64,000 nucleotides of DNA from CTSoil-075 sp042610375 (GCF_042610375.1 NZ_JBGJZL010000010.1:62001-126000), one strand, 5' to 3'. Shown: positions 36,556-45,793, numbered from the stretch's first letter. Translations and numbers: made by a program. Notes: a model not told the origin generated them from the sequence alone.

Positions 36556-37755
36556 TTAGCGCAAGAAAATTCCTTCCATAACCACATCAACAATTCCTTT
36601 CAGAGCATCTTTTCTTCCTTCCGAAGAAAATTCAATGCGAGTCGAGGAATAACAACTTGCCAAAGCACGTTCTTTGATCACCTGCATCATGGTGTCTTCC
36701 ATGAATTTTCTTCCTTTAACAATGCCGCCACCAACAAGCACTAATTGGGGATTAAAAATATTAATAATATTCGCTACCCCCATACCAATATATTGAGCAA
36801 CATGTTGAAACATGCTAATCGCAAGTTCATCTCCTTCTTCAGCAGCAGCATAGATATGTTTGGGCCTGATAGCAGTGATATCACCTTTTACCATTTCTGA
36901 TACCAAGGATTTCTCACCTTTGCTAATTGACTGTACAACCTTGTTGACTAAAGCCAACTCAGATGCCATGGCCTCCAGACAACCATGGTTACCACAGCTA
37001 CACAAGGGACCATCAACATCTACAACAGTATGACCTATTTCTCCTGCACTATCACCAAATCCACGATACAACTCACCATTAAAAATAATTCCAGAACCAA
37101 TTCCGCCACCCACTCCTAGAAATACGGCATTTTTAATATCACGATATGGCCCATAATGATAGGCTCCAAGTGCCATAGCCCGCATATCATTTTCTACAAA
37201 AACAGGAAGTTGAAACCGCTTTTCCACAATATATTTTAATGGTACATTATGCCAACCTGTACTAGGGGAAAATAAAGAAAGTCCTTCTTGTGACATAACG
37301 GGTCCCCGTACAATAATGCCAATCGCTAAGGCCAATTGACCATCTTCCAAAGAATGACACTCTGCAATCGTATCTTCTAATAAAGATAATATTTTCTCAG
37401 GCTTTAAGTTTTGGATATCATGACATGTTTCTTCCTTAATTTCTAAACCTCCATTAATCAAATAGCCAACCATTTCTTTAGAGCGGATATCAATAATAAT
37501 CATATTCGTTTTTTCTGAATTCGCCTTGAGAAGCACTGGACGTCTCCCACCGCTATATTCTCCAACCATATACTCTTGAATCAATCCATATTCAATCAAT
37601 TTTCCTGATATATTTGTTACAGTCGGCGCTGTCAAACCTGTCAATTTCGCAATATCAACACGTGATATGGGTCCGCGTCTTCGAATCATATTCACAATCA
37701 GCGATTCGTTCACACCGCCTGCAATTTTAAAAGTAGTCTCATTTATACCGTCCAT
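36556..37755 (-). CDS. ROK family transcriptional regulator, probable repressor of the pentose genes
   Basis: 399 residues. The N-terminal winged helix includes GPISRVDIAKLTGLTAPTVT (about 28-47). The C-terminal ROK sugar-binding domain has GVGGGIGSGIIFNG and the zinc motif CSCGNHGCLE. XylR/NagC-type ROK proteins are repressors released by sugar. Its place between araB and the ChvE-Ggu genes suggests control of both by L-arabinose or a related sugar; this is inferred. AGGTGG precedes the ATG at 37755. It has its own terminator. Confidence 0.88.
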   Translation of the reverse strand: MDGINETTFKIAGGVNESLIVNMIRRRGPISRVDIAKLTGLTAPTVTNISGKLIEYGLIQEYMVGEYSGGRRPVLLKANSEKTNMIIIDIRSKEMVGYLINGGLEIKEETCHDIQNLKPEKILSLLEDTIAECHSLEDGQLALAIGIIVRGPVMSQEGLSLFSPSTGWHNVPLKYIVEKRFQLPVFVENDMRAMALGAYHYGPYRDIKNAVFLGVGGGIGSGIIFNGELYRGFGDSAGEIGHTVVDVDGPLCSCGNHGCLEAMASELALVNKVVQSISKGEKSLVSEMVKGDITAIRPKHIYAAAEEGDELAISMFQHVAQYIGMGVANIINIFNPQLVLVGGGIVKGRKFMEDTMMQVIKERALASCYSSTRIEFSSEGRKDALKGIVDVVMEGIFLR

Positions 37756-38026
37756 AATCCACCTACACTCTCCGCTTTCATCTTTTTTATAACAACATCT
37801 CGTCTACTATGAATGCAACTATTTAACATAAAGTAAATTTGGCTTACACTAAGCTTCAGCATAGGCAAAAACCTTAGTCTCTCTTCCTTAAAATTAAAAA
37901 GTCCCATGATTCAATATGAAGTCAGTCAAAGAATCATTTTCCGGTTCATTCTTGAGATTATTATATAATATTAGGGCTTAAAATGTTTACTTTATTAAAT
38001 AATATCTCCTATTTTTATAAAAAAAT
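37756..38026. other. Intergenic region upstream of the ROK gene
   Basis: Besides the ROK promoter, it holds two copies of a TTTACTTTAT-centred motif in opposite orientations: TGTTTACTTTATTAAATAAT at 37984-38003 and its relative on the other strand at 37820-37839. An inverted repeat ATGATTC...GAATCAT spans about 37903-37933. The two TTTACTTTAT sites could serve autoregulation. Confidence 0.4.
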
Positions 38027-38071
38027 GTGGATTTGTAGCTAATAAGTCATCTTTGACCTTTACAAATCCAC
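38027..38071 (-). terminator. Terminator of the chvE-gguAB genes
   Basis: GTGGATTTGTA pairs with TACAAATCCAC; on the minus strand ATTTTTTTATAAAA follows. Confidence 0.85.
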
Positions 38072-38107
38072 TTTTATAGTAATGATCGCACTAAACAGGC
38101 AATTTTT

Positions 38108-39271
38108 TTATGATTGTTTAGATTTTGTATAAATATCAAAGGCTACAGCTAATAATAATACTAAACCTTTAATTGTTTGTTGCATATCAATGGTTACACC
38201 AATCAAGGACATCCCATTGTTCATTACGCCCATTACCAGCCCACCAATAATGGCTCCCATAACAACACCAATACCTCCGGCGGTAGAAGCTCCACCAATG
38301 AAACATGCTGCAATGGCATCTAATTCAAAACCCATACCTGCTTTTGGCGTTGCCGCATTAAGCCTGGCAGCAAAAATAAGACCTGACAAGGCAGCCATGA
38401 CACCCATGTTGACAAATACCCAAAATACAATGCGTTTGGTTTTTACACCCGATAACTGTGCGGCTTTTTCATTGCCGCCAAGAGCATAAATATGACGTCC
38501 TACTACTGTTTTAGTCGTTATAAAAGTATAAAAAATAATTAGAATAAATAACAAGATTAGAACATTAGGAATGCCTTTATAGGAAGAAAGTAAATACATA
38601 AACCAGTTGATTGCCACACCAACGAAGGTTAATTTCATAATCAAAAATTGCATAGGAATGACTTCAAACTGATACTCTTGCTTAGCTTTGCGATGACTTA
38701 ATTCAAAATAAATATAGATTAAAGTCAAAGCAACGCCAACCACAAGGGTTGTAATGTGCATTGTACTTCCACCTAATAAATCAGGTACGAACCCATTACT
38801 CATTTTTTGAAAAACTTCTGGATAAGGGCCTTTTGATTGTCCCTCTAAGGCTGTCATTGTCAAGCCCCTAAAAATGAGCATTCCTGCCAAAGTGACAATA
38901 AAGGATGGAATCTTAAAGTAAGAAATCCAATACCCATGAAATGCCCCAGCAAGACCTCCAATAAGTAGTGAAATCAGTATTCCTGAAAAAACACCAAAAT
39001 GATTATCTACCATTAAAATAGCTGACATGGCACCGACAAAAGCCGCGATCGAGCCAACTGATAAATCAATTTGAAAAGCAACGATGACTAATAACATACC
39101 AATTGCTAATACAAGGATATAACTATTCTGTTGGATAAGATTGGTTACATTCAAAGGTTGTAGCAATACACCTTTAGTGACAATTTCAAAAAATAATACA
39201 ATGGATATTAAGGCAATCACCATACCATATTCTCTGATATTGCTTTTAAACATCTGTTTCAAAGTTTCCAC
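38108..39271 (-). CDS. gguB: Sugar ABC importer permease, GguB-like
   Basis: 387 residues, longer than RbsC-type permeases owing to extra hydrophobic segments and a charged loop (SHRKAKQEYQFEV), as in GguB/XylH. AFQIDLSVGSIAAF and GGASTAGGIGVVMGA are permease core motifs. The start is GTG at 39271, with GGAGG 7 bases upstream. It is 13 bases after gguA and ends at a terminator. It forms the channel for the ChvE-bound sugar. Confidence 0.87.
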   Translation of the reverse strand: METLKQMFKSNIREYGMVIALISIVLFFEIVTKGVLLQPLNVTNLIQQNSYILVLAIGMLLVIVAFQIDLSVGSIAAFVGAMSAILMVDNHFGVFSGILISLLIGGLAGAFHGYWISYFKIPSFIVTLAGMLIFRGLTMTALEGQSKGPYPEVFQKMSNGFVPDLLGGSTMHITTLVVGVALTLIYIYFELSHRKAKQEYQFEVIPMQFLIMKLTFVGVAINWFMYLLSSYKGIPNVLILLFILIIFYTFITTKTVVGRHIYALGGNEKAAQLSGVKTKRIVFWVFVNMGVMAALSGLIFAARLNAATPKAGMGFELDAIAACFIGGASTAGGIGVVMGAIIGGLVMGVMNNGMSLIGVTIDMQQTIKGLVLLLAVAFDIYTKSKQS

Positions 39272-39284
39272 AACGCTGCCTCCT

Positions 39285-40808
39285 TTATTTACTCATTATA
39301 TATTTCATGATTTTTTCTTGCGATGCTTCATCTCCTGAAATTTCACCTGTAATCGCACCTTCATTCATGACATAAATTCGATCACACATACCAAGTATTT
39401 CAGGCAGCTCTGAGGAAATCATTAAGATACCCTTTCCTTCTTTAGCTAACTCATTAATAATGCTGTAGATTTCAAATTTTGCCCCTACATCAATCCCTCG
39501 TGTCGGTTCATCTAATATCAAAATATCCGGTTCTGTAAAAATCCATTTACTTAAAATAACTTTTTGCTGATTTCCACCACTTAGATTAACGGTTTTTTGC
39601 AAAATACTTGAACATTTGATTTTCATTTGTTGACGACTTTTTTCAGCAACGACAATTTCTTGATTTTCATCAATAACATGATTTTTAGCTATTTTTTTCA
39701 AATTAGCTAAGGTAATATTTCGCTGAATATCATCATTTAAGATTAATCCATAGTGTTTTCGATCTTCTGTGACATAAGCAATTCCTTGATCAATGGCTTG
39801 GCTTACATTATTTAGATGTATTTCTTTCCCATTTTTATAAAGTTGTCCGCTGATTTTTTGCCCATAGGATTTACCAAAAATACTCATAGCAAGCTCTGTT
39901 CGTCCCGCTCCCATAAGTCCTGAGATTCCTACAACTTCACCTTTTTTAATGTTAAAATCAACATTCTTAATGATTTTTCGTTCAGAATGAAGATGATGAT
40001 ATACATTCCAATTCTTGACTTCAAAAATAACGTCTCCAATTGCTGCCGCTCTTTTTGGAAAACGTTCTGTTAATTCTCTGCCTACCATACCTTGAATAAT
40101 TCGGTCTTCTGTAATGTGATCTTCTTTCACATTTAATGTTTCAATCGTAGCCCCATCACGCAATACGGTAATGGAGTCAGAAATCCTTGAAATCTCATTT
40201 AATTTGTGAGAAATGATAATCGAAGATATACCTTGTTTCTTAAATTCTAATAATAAGTTCAATAAGTTATTACTGTCATCTTCATTTAAGGCAGCCGTTG
40301 GTTCATCCAAAATTAACAATTGAACTTCTTTTGATAAGGCTTTAGCAATCTCAACTAATTGTTGTTTACCAACACCAATATTTGTAATCAAAGTGCTCGG
40401 TAATTCTTTGAGCCCTACAGTTGCCAATAATTTTTGTGTACGTGTCGTGGTCGCATGCCAATCAATAAGACCATGTTTTCCTTGTTCATTGCCTAGAAAA
40501 ATATTTTCTTCGATTGATAAATAAGGAATGAGAGCTAGTTCTTGATGAATAATTACAATACCTAATTTTTCACTTTCTTTGATATCTTTAAATTCGCATA
40601 CTTTACCTTTATAATGAATCTCTCCTGTATATGTCCCATGAGGATATACGCCACTCAAAACCTTCATTAAAGTTGATTTCCCCGCACCATTTTCGCCCAC
40701 TAAAGCATGAATTTCGCCTTTTTTCACTTGCAAATTGACATGATTAAGAGCTTTAACACCTGGAAAAGTTTTCGTAATATCGATCATTTCCAAAATAACA
40801 TCTTCCAT
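39285..40808 (-). CDS. gguA: Sugar ABC importer ATP-binding protein, GguA-like
   Basis: 507 residues with two ABC domains. The first has GENGAGKST, IIHQELALIPYLS and LLILDEPTAALN; the second has GLMGAGRTELA, LSGGNQQKVILSKW and LILDEPTRGID. It belongs to the xylose/arabinose/galactose subfamily. The ATG at 40808 has AGGA and GGAG upstream. It is separated from chvE by 115 bases containing a hairpin. Confidence 0.9.
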   Translation of the reverse strand: MEDVILEMIDITKTFPGVKALNHVNLQVKKGEIHALVGENGAGKSTLMKVLSGVYPHGTYTGEIHYKGKVCEFKDIKESEKLGIVIIHQELALIPYLSIEENIFLGNEQGKHGLIDWHATTTRTQKLLATVGLKELPSTLITNIGVGKQQLVEIAKALSKEVQLLILDEPTAALNEDDSNNLLNLLLEFKKQGISSIIISHKLNEISRISDSITVLRDGATIETLNVKEDHITEDRIIQGMVGRELTERFPKRAAAIGDVIFEVKNWNVYHHLHSERKIIKNVDFNIKKGEVVGISGLMGAGRTELAMSIFGKSYGQKISGQLYKNGKEIHLNNVSQAIDQGIAYVTEDRKHYGLILNDDIQRNITLANLKKIAKNHVIDENQEIVVAEKSRQQMKIKCSSILQKTVNLSGGNQQKVILSKWIFTEPDILILDEPTRGIDVGAKFEIYSIINELAKEGKGILMISSELPEILGMCDRIYVMNEGAITGEISGDEASQEKIMKYIMSK

Positions 40809-40857
40809 ATATCCTCAACTCCTTGCACTCTCTAGTCCACTCAACTATGCCATATAA

Positions 40858-40893
40858 TAATTTAGCGATGACCTTACAGCCATCACTAAATTA
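40858..40893 (-). other. Hairpin between chvE and gguA
   Basis: TAATTTAG-C-GATG pairs with CATC-A-CTAAATTA. No T-run follows on the minus strand. Such intercistronic hairpins often protect the upstream binding-protein mRNA or reduce read-through into the ATPase gene; this role is inferred. Confidence 0.55.
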
Positions 40894-40923
40894 TTCTGAT
40901 ATGACATCCTATTTTAAAGAATA

Positions 40924-42003
40924 CTATTTAAGCTTATCAGCAGTATAATATCCGCTTTCAATTAATACTTTTTCATAGTTTGTTTTATCAACAGAAACAG
41001 GTACTAAGAGATAAGAAGGTACGACTTTCACACCGTTATTGTAGGTTTTATCATCATTCGTTTCTGCTTTTTTGCCACTTAATACAGCATCGACCATTTC
41101 TACAGTCACTTTTGCAAGATCTCTTGTATCTTTAAATACAGTTTGAGATTGTTCACCTTTAATAATTGATTTGATCGAAGGTATTTCAGCATCTTGCCCC
41201 GTAACGATCGGCATTGGTTGCGAAGGTGTCCCATAACCAACAGCTTTTAAGGAAGAAAGAATCCCAATACTAATGCCATCATAAGGAGATAATACGGCAT
41301 CGACTTTATCACCTGTATAATTTTTACTTAATAAATTATCCATTCTCGCTTGTGCTGTAGCACCATCCCATCGTAATGTAGCACATACGCCCATATCCAT
41401 TTGTCCACTTTTTACAACGATTTTCTTAGCATCAATATAAGGTTTTAAAACTGACATGGCACCATCAAAGAATAAGAATGCGTTATTATCATCTGGTGAT
41501 CCACCAAAGATCTCAACGTTAAATGGTCCTTTACCCTCTTTTAAACCTAATGCTTTTTCAATATAAGACGCTTGAAGTACTCCTACTTTAAAATTATCAA
41601 AGGTTGCATAATAATCGATGTTAGCACTCTTTTTAATTAGGCGGTCATACGCAATGACTGGAATATTTTTATCTTTGGCTTTTTGCAATACGGTTGTTAA
41701 TGATTCACCATCGATTGATGCAATTACTAAAACATTAGCACCTTTTGTAATCATGTTTTCTATTTGGGCAAGTTGATTTTCTACATTATCTTCACCATAC
41801 TGCAAGTCAGTTTCATATCCTTTAGCTTGCAGTTGTTTAACAATATTTTCACCATCTGCGATCCATCGCGCTGAAGATTTGGTCGGCATTGCAATACCAA
41901 CTTTTTTCTTCGCGCTAGGGCTGGAAGTAGAGTTTGAAGAACCACACGCGGTCAGTGAGACTGCCATTACAACCATAAGTAACAAGGCTAAGATTTTTTT
42001 CAT
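40924..42003 (-). CDS. chvE: Multiple-sugar-binding lipoprotein, ChvE-like
   Basis: 359 residues. The signal sequence ends in the lipobox LTAC. The binding domain begins KVGIAMPTKSSARWIADGEN and includes YGEDNVENQLAQIENMI, AYDRLIKKSANIDYYATFDN and VTGQDAEIPSIKSI, all typical of ChvE/XylF-type receptors for arabinose, xylose or galactose. It delivers sugar to GguAB. GGGGGAA precedes the ATG. A strong promoter lies about 155 bases upstream. Confidence 0.9.
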   Translation of the reverse strand: MKKILALLLMVVMAVSLTACGSSNSTSSPSAKKKVGIAMPTKSSARWIADGENIVKQLQAKGYETDLQYGEDNVENQLAQIENMITKGANVLVIASIDGESLTTVLQKAKDKNIPVIAYDRLIKKSANIDYYATFDNFKVGVLQASYIEKALGLKEGKGPFNVEIFGGSPDDNNAFLFFDGAMSVLKPYIDAKKIVVKSGQMDMGVCATLRWDGATAQARMDNLLSKNYTGDKVDAVLSPYDGISIGILSSLKAVGYGTPSQPMPIVTGQDAEIPSIKSIIKGEQSQTVFKDTRDLAKVTVEMVDAVLSGKKAETNDDKTYNNGVKVVPSYLLVPVSVDKTNYEKVLIESGYYTADKLK

Positions 42004-42152
42004 TGAAAATTCCCCCTCTTTTTATGTTTGTCCAACTATAATCCTCGAAATCCCGACGTTACCTTCATCACCATCTTTCAGCATATTACTAAAACACTTC
42101 TTTGCAACATGCCATTATTTGATTTTTTTTAATATTTCAATAATACAAATTA

Positions 42153-42181
42153 ATTATAGCAAACATTTTTACTTACTTCAA
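42153..42181 (-). promoter_or_regulatory. Promoter of chvE-gguAB
   Basis: On the minus strand TTGAAG (42181-42176) and TATAAT (42158-42153) are 17 bases apart. Immediately upstream, 42183-42214, the arms AATTAATTAA and TTAATTAATT form an inverted repeat around 12 bases. It may be a regulator site, though it is AT-only. Confidence 0.65.
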
Positions 42182-42240
42182 TAATTAATTAAAAATTAAA
42201 TTTATTAATTAATTTATCGACAATTATTGCGTTTTAAATA

Positions 42241-42287
42241 AAAAACGCTTGTAAAATTCTCAATAGAAAATTACAAACGTTTTTTTG
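42241..42287 (-). terminator. Terminator of galM
   Basis: AACG-C-TTGTAA pairs with TTACAA-A-CGTT; on the minus strand TTTTTTATTT follows. Confidence 0.82.
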
Positions 42288-42315
42288 GTCAATCAGTTTT
42301 TTTATAATGAGCAAT

Positions 42316-43362
42316 CTATCCTACACTAAAGGTATATTTAGTCATTGTAGAAAATTTTTGATCCTTCTTTAAGATGCAAGAAGGAAAATTCGGATGGTGA
42401 ATGGAGTCAGGTAGCCCTTGGGTTTCAAGGCATAATCCTAAATAAGGTCTAGATTTTACACCATGAATATCTAAGTTAGTAGGGATTTGATTCCCGGTAT
42501 AGAGTACGACACCCACTGCATCGCTTTCTACAACCAGATTACGTCCGCTTTTTTCATCATGTAATACAATTTCCTGATTATAATGACTATCTAACACAAA
42601 GGGATGATCATAGCCTCGCCCAGCGATTATATTTTGTGAATCACTCGAATCAATACCTTCCTTAATTTTTCTCCCATTTCTAAAATCAAAGACAGTATCT
42701 TTTACATCGATAAATTTACCTGTTGGCATGAGTTCTTGTGTCAATTCCAAAAATTGACTACTATTGATTTTTAAACTATGTTGAGATATGTCTTGTTTTA
42801 CATTACCACTTAAATTAAAATATGTATGATTTGTTGGATTAAATAGGGTCTCTTGATCGGTTTGTCCATAATAATGAATCATAAACTCATTCTGATCATT
42901 TAAAGTATATGTTACCTTTGTTGCCAGTGTTCCAGGATAACCTTCTTCTCCATCCAAACTCGTATACGAAAACTCGATCACCACTTCTTGCTCTGTATCG
43001 AGGGTTTTTACATCCCATACAACTTTGTGAAAACCTCGCAATCCACCATGAAGATGATTTTGTCCATCATTACTCGCTAACGTATATGTTTTCCCATCTA
43101 ATGTAAACTGTGCATCTTGTATTCTACCAGCAATTCTACCTACAACAACACCAGCATAGATAGGATTATCTTGATAAGCAGCTAAATCTTGAAACCCTAA
43201 TACAATATTTTCATAATTACCCTTGTTATCAGGGGTTATCATCTTGGTAATAGCGCATCCATAATTTAAACAAGAAATTTCTATGCCATTTCCATTCTTT
43301 AATGTATATTCGTATACACTTTTTCCGTCGACTTCGCCGATTAACTGTTTGTTGATTAACAC
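42316..43362 (-). CDS. galM: Aldose 1-epimerase (mutarotase)
   Basis: 348 residues. It interconverts alpha and beta anomers of aldoses. The catalytic residues are in NHLHGG, NPTNHTYFNL (His) and LCLETQGLPDS (general base Glu). A GTG at 43371 abuts the AGGGA, so the GTG at 43362, eight bases downstream of AGGGAG, is the more likely start. In this locus it would prepare imported arabinose or other sugars for catabolism. It has its own terminator and is not tightly linked to ytfQ. Confidence 0.92.
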   Translation of the reverse strand: MLINKQLIGEVDGKSVYEYTLKNGNGIEISCLNYGCAITKMITPDNKGNYENIVLGFQDLAAYQDNPIYAGVVVGRIAGRIQDAQFTLDGKTYTLASNDGQNHLHGGLRGFHKVVWDVKTLDTEQEVVIEFSYTSLDGEEGYPGTLATKVTYTLNDQNEFMIHYYGQTDQETLFNPTNHTYFNLSGNVKQDISQHSLKINSSQFLELTQELMPTGKFIDVKDTVFDFRNGRKIKEGIDSSDSQNIIAGRGYDHPFVLDSHYNQEIVLHDEKSGRNLVVESDAVGVVLYTGNQIPTNLDIHGVKSRPYLGLCLETQGLPDSIHHPNFPSCILKKDQKFSTMTKYTFSVG

Positions 43363-43520
43363 AATGTTCACTCCCTTGTATAATTGTATAAAAATTCTTA
43401 TGCTCTTATCTTACATGATCTTACCATAATGTGAAATAGCCACGGATGCAACAACAACTTTAGCTCCCGCAGCAATTCAAAAACAATCAATGATCTTTAA
43501 TTTTTTTACCTTCATATGAA

Positions 43521-43581
43521 CTGGTGTATTGTGTCAAAGATCGTCCTATCAATAAATTGAAACTTTGACACAATACACCAG
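43521..43581. repeat. Perfect 19-bp inverted repeat between ytfQ and galM
   Basis: CTGGTGTATTGTGTCAAAG at 43521-43539 is exactly complementary to 43563-43581, with 23 bases between. Neither strand shows a T-run after the stem. It could be a factor-dependent terminator, an RNA-stabilising hairpin at the end of the ytfQ mRNA, or a protein-binding site. Confidence 0.75.
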
Positions 43582-43630
43582 AGCACATAGATTGTGCTAC
43601 TGGTAACAAACTGATTGATTTTCGTTTGAA

Positions 43631-44638
43631 TTAGTATTTACGATTTGGTAATTCCTTAGCTGCTACGTCGGCAGGGAATACACTTTCTTTGGTTACAATT
43701 CGTTTTTCAATTGTTTTTCCTGCAACAAGGTCTTTGACAGCTGACATTAATTGATCTCCTAATAATGGGCTACATTCAATACTTGCATTCAATTTTCCAG
43801 CAATCATTGCTTCGAAAGCACCTTTTACACCATCGATGGAAACGATAATAATATCTTTACCAGGTTTTAAACCAGCTTCTTCAATTGCTTGAATGGCACC
43901 AATAGCCATATCATCATTATGAGCATACAAAACATCGATTTTTTGTCCTTCAGCCTTTGCTGATTTCAAGAAGGACTCCATAACTTCTTTACCTTTGGCA
44001 CGAGTAAAATCACCAGTTTGTGATTTAATAATTTTATAATTAGTATTTTGTTTCAATATCTCTTCAAAGCCGGCTTTACGGTCAATCGCAGGAGCTGAAC
44101 CAACTGTACCTTGTAGCTCTACCACATTGACTGGATCTTTATCTTTTTTCATGAAATCAACTAACCATTTACCAGCTCTGCGGCCTTCTTCCACGAAATC
44201 AGAACCCATAAAAGTTACATAATAATCATCGGCTTTACCATTGCTCATCTTAACAGATCGATCTGTTAAAATAACAGGTATTTTAGCATCTTTAGCTTCT
44301 TGCAACACTGCATCCCAGCCTGTTTCAACAACAGGAGAAAAGGCAATAACATCTACTTTTTGTTGTATAAAAGATCGTAAGGCTTTTATCTGATTTTCTT
44401 GCTTTTGTTGTGCATCGGAAAATTTAAGTTCAATACCAGCAGTTTTTGCAGAAGCCTTAATGGATTCAGTGTTCGCTGTCCGCCATTCACTTTCAGCACC
44501 AATTTGTGAGAAACCTAAGATAATCTTTTTGTCCACAGGCTTACTCGTTTCTTGCTTAGCACCCCCACCGCAGCCTGCGAGTGTTAACATCATAACACCG
44601 ATACTTAACGCTACAGTAATTTTTTTCCACTTTGACAT
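43631..44638 (-). CDS. ytfQ: Furanose-binding lipoprotein, YtfQ-like
   Basis: 335 residues. The lipobox LAGC is at about 20-23. The domain starts KKIILGFSQIGAESEWRTAN and contains SFIQQKVDVIAFSPVVETGW, GSDFVEEGRRAGKW and AHNDDMAIGAIQAIEEAGLK, which fit YtfQ (galactofuranose receptor). It closely parallels the second domain of the double binding protein at 27278-29140. GGAGGG precedes the ATG. It stands alone, but its promoter shares an 80-bp block with ytfR, so it is the likely receptor for the YtfR-YtfT-YjfF importer 17 kb away. Confidence 0.9.
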   Translation of the reverse strand: MSKWKKITVALSIGVMMLTLAGCGGGAKQETSKPVDKKIILGFSQIGAESEWRTANTESIKASAKTAGIELKFSDAQQKQENQIKALRSFIQQKVDVIAFSPVVETGWDAVLQEAKDAKIPVILTDRSVKMSNGKADDYYVTFMGSDFVEEGRRAGKWLVDFMKKDKDPVNVVELQGTVGSAPAIDRKAGFEEILKQNTNYKIIKSQTGDFTRAKGKEVMESFLKSAKAEGQKIDVLYAHNDDMAIGAIQAIEEAGLKPGKDIIIVSIDGVKGAFEAMIAGKLNASIECSPLLGDQLMSAVKDLVAGKTIEKRIVTKESVFPADVAAKELPNRKY

Positions 44639-44673
44639 TAGCTTTAACCCTCCCTATTCTTTTTCGAATCTAG

Positions 44674-44753
44674 CACTGACTTTATTATAAAATGCGAGCC
44701 TCTAGGTTGTATTTAGAATAATCAGTAATTTCTTATAATTTTCCAAACTCTTT
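44674..44753 (-). promoter_or_regulatory. ytfQ promoter with block shared with ytfR
   Basis: The 45 distal bases (44709-44753 on the minus strand, starting AAAGAGTTTGGAAAATTATA) match the ytfR promoter at 41 positions. The -10 box TATAAT lies at 44689-44684 in the same register. No good -35 box is present, pointing to an activator-dependent promoter. Confidence 0.75.
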
Positions 44754-44783
44754 AGACGAAAGAGTATAAAATGATCATATACA

Positions 44784-44815
44784 TAAAAAAACAAGACACC
44801 CTTTCGAGTGCCTTG
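44784..44815 (-). terminator. Terminator of the BASS transporter gene
   Basis: On the minus strand CAAGGCAC and GTGTCTTG pair (one wobble) around TCGAAAGG, then seven Ts follow. Confidence 0.82.
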
Positions 44816-44842
44816 CGTTATCCCTGTATTTCTGGTTATATT

Positions 44843-45793
44843 TTATTTTTTAAGAGTAGCAACGGTTTCTTCATCCTTAGAACCCCAATATCCAGCCAAT
44901 AATGAACCTGTAAAATTATGCCATACACTAAAGATAACCCCTGGAATTGCTGCAATTGGATCAAGATGAGCAATCGCCAAGGCAACGGCTAAGCCGGAAT
45001 TTTCCATGCCGATTTCAAAAGAAACAGCTTTGGCTTTTTTGTGGCTCATTCCCATTGTCCGAGATGCTCCATAACCAAGGCCTAAGCCTAATGCATTATG
45101 TAAGGCAACAGCTATAAATGCAATAACGGCAACAGTAACCAACTTGGCAGCACTCAGTGCTACCACGATTGCAATAATAGCAATAATTGAAAGTACAGAA
45201 ATTAGAGGAATGATGACCATTACCCGATTGACAAATTCAGAAGCAAATGTTCGAACGACAATACCTAAAATAATAGGGAAAAGTACAATTTTAAGAATAT
45301 CAATTAATAAGGCCTCAGCATTAATAGGAATCAAGGTACCAGCTAAAAATAAGAATAAAAATGGCGTAAAAATGGGAGCCAATATGGTATTTACACTTGA
45401 TATCGTCACAGATAATGCCGTATCTCCCTTGGCAATAAACGTCATAACATTCGAAGCTGTACCGCTAGGGCATGCACCGACAAGAATTAAACCCGCAGCT
45501 AATGATGGCGGCAATCCTAATAGCTTAGCAACCAAAAATGCGACACTTGGCATAATAATATACCGTAAAAGGACACCATATAATACATCTTTAGGGCGTG
45601 TAAAGACTAGTTTAAAATCATCTAGAGTCATCGTAAGACCCATCCCTAGCATAATCAGACCAAGAAGATACGGAATATAAGTGGCAAAAGGTTTAAATGG
45701 AGCAGGGCTCAAAAAAGCGATCGCCGCAAATAAAACAACCCACACGGGGAAAAGCTTAGTAATAAATTTTGCAATTTTTTCTGTTGTCGACAT
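44843..45793 (-). CDS. Bile acid:sodium symporter (BASS) family transporter
   Basis: 316 residues with about nine or ten membrane helices. GMGLTMTLDDFKLVFTRPKD, LVGACPSGTASNVMTFIAKGD and EIGMENSGLAVALA are the core motifs of the BASS fold, including the sodium-site regions. Bacterial members move pantoate, pyruvate-like acids or other organic anions; the substrate is unknown here. GGAGG precedes the ATG. The gene is monocistronic with its own terminator. Confidence 0.9.
   Translation of the reverse strand: MSTTEKIAKFITKLFPVWVVLFAAIAFLSPAPFKPFATYIPYLLGLIMLGMGLTMTLDDFKLVFTRPKDVLYGVLLRYIIMPSVAFLVAKLLGLPPSLAAGLILVGACPSGTASNVMTFIAKGDTALSVTISSVNTILAPIFTPFLFLFLAGTLIPINAEALLIDILKIVLFPIILGIVVRTFASEFVNRVMVIIPLISVLSIIAIIAIVVALSAAKLVTVAVIAFIAVALHNALGLGLGYGASRTMGMSHKKAKAVSFEIGMENSGLAVALAIAHLDPIAAIPGVIFSVWHNFTGSLLAGYWGSKDEETVATLKK

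Noticed and set aside
42183..42214. AATTAATTAA inverted repeat upstream of chvE as a definite operator
   Set aside because: The segment is A/T only, so palindromes arise by chance; it is mentioned only as a possibility.
45144..45680. 178-codon frame antisense to the BASS transporter
   Set aside because: It is a shadow of a well-supported membrane protein gene, with codon patterns that mirror the sense strand.
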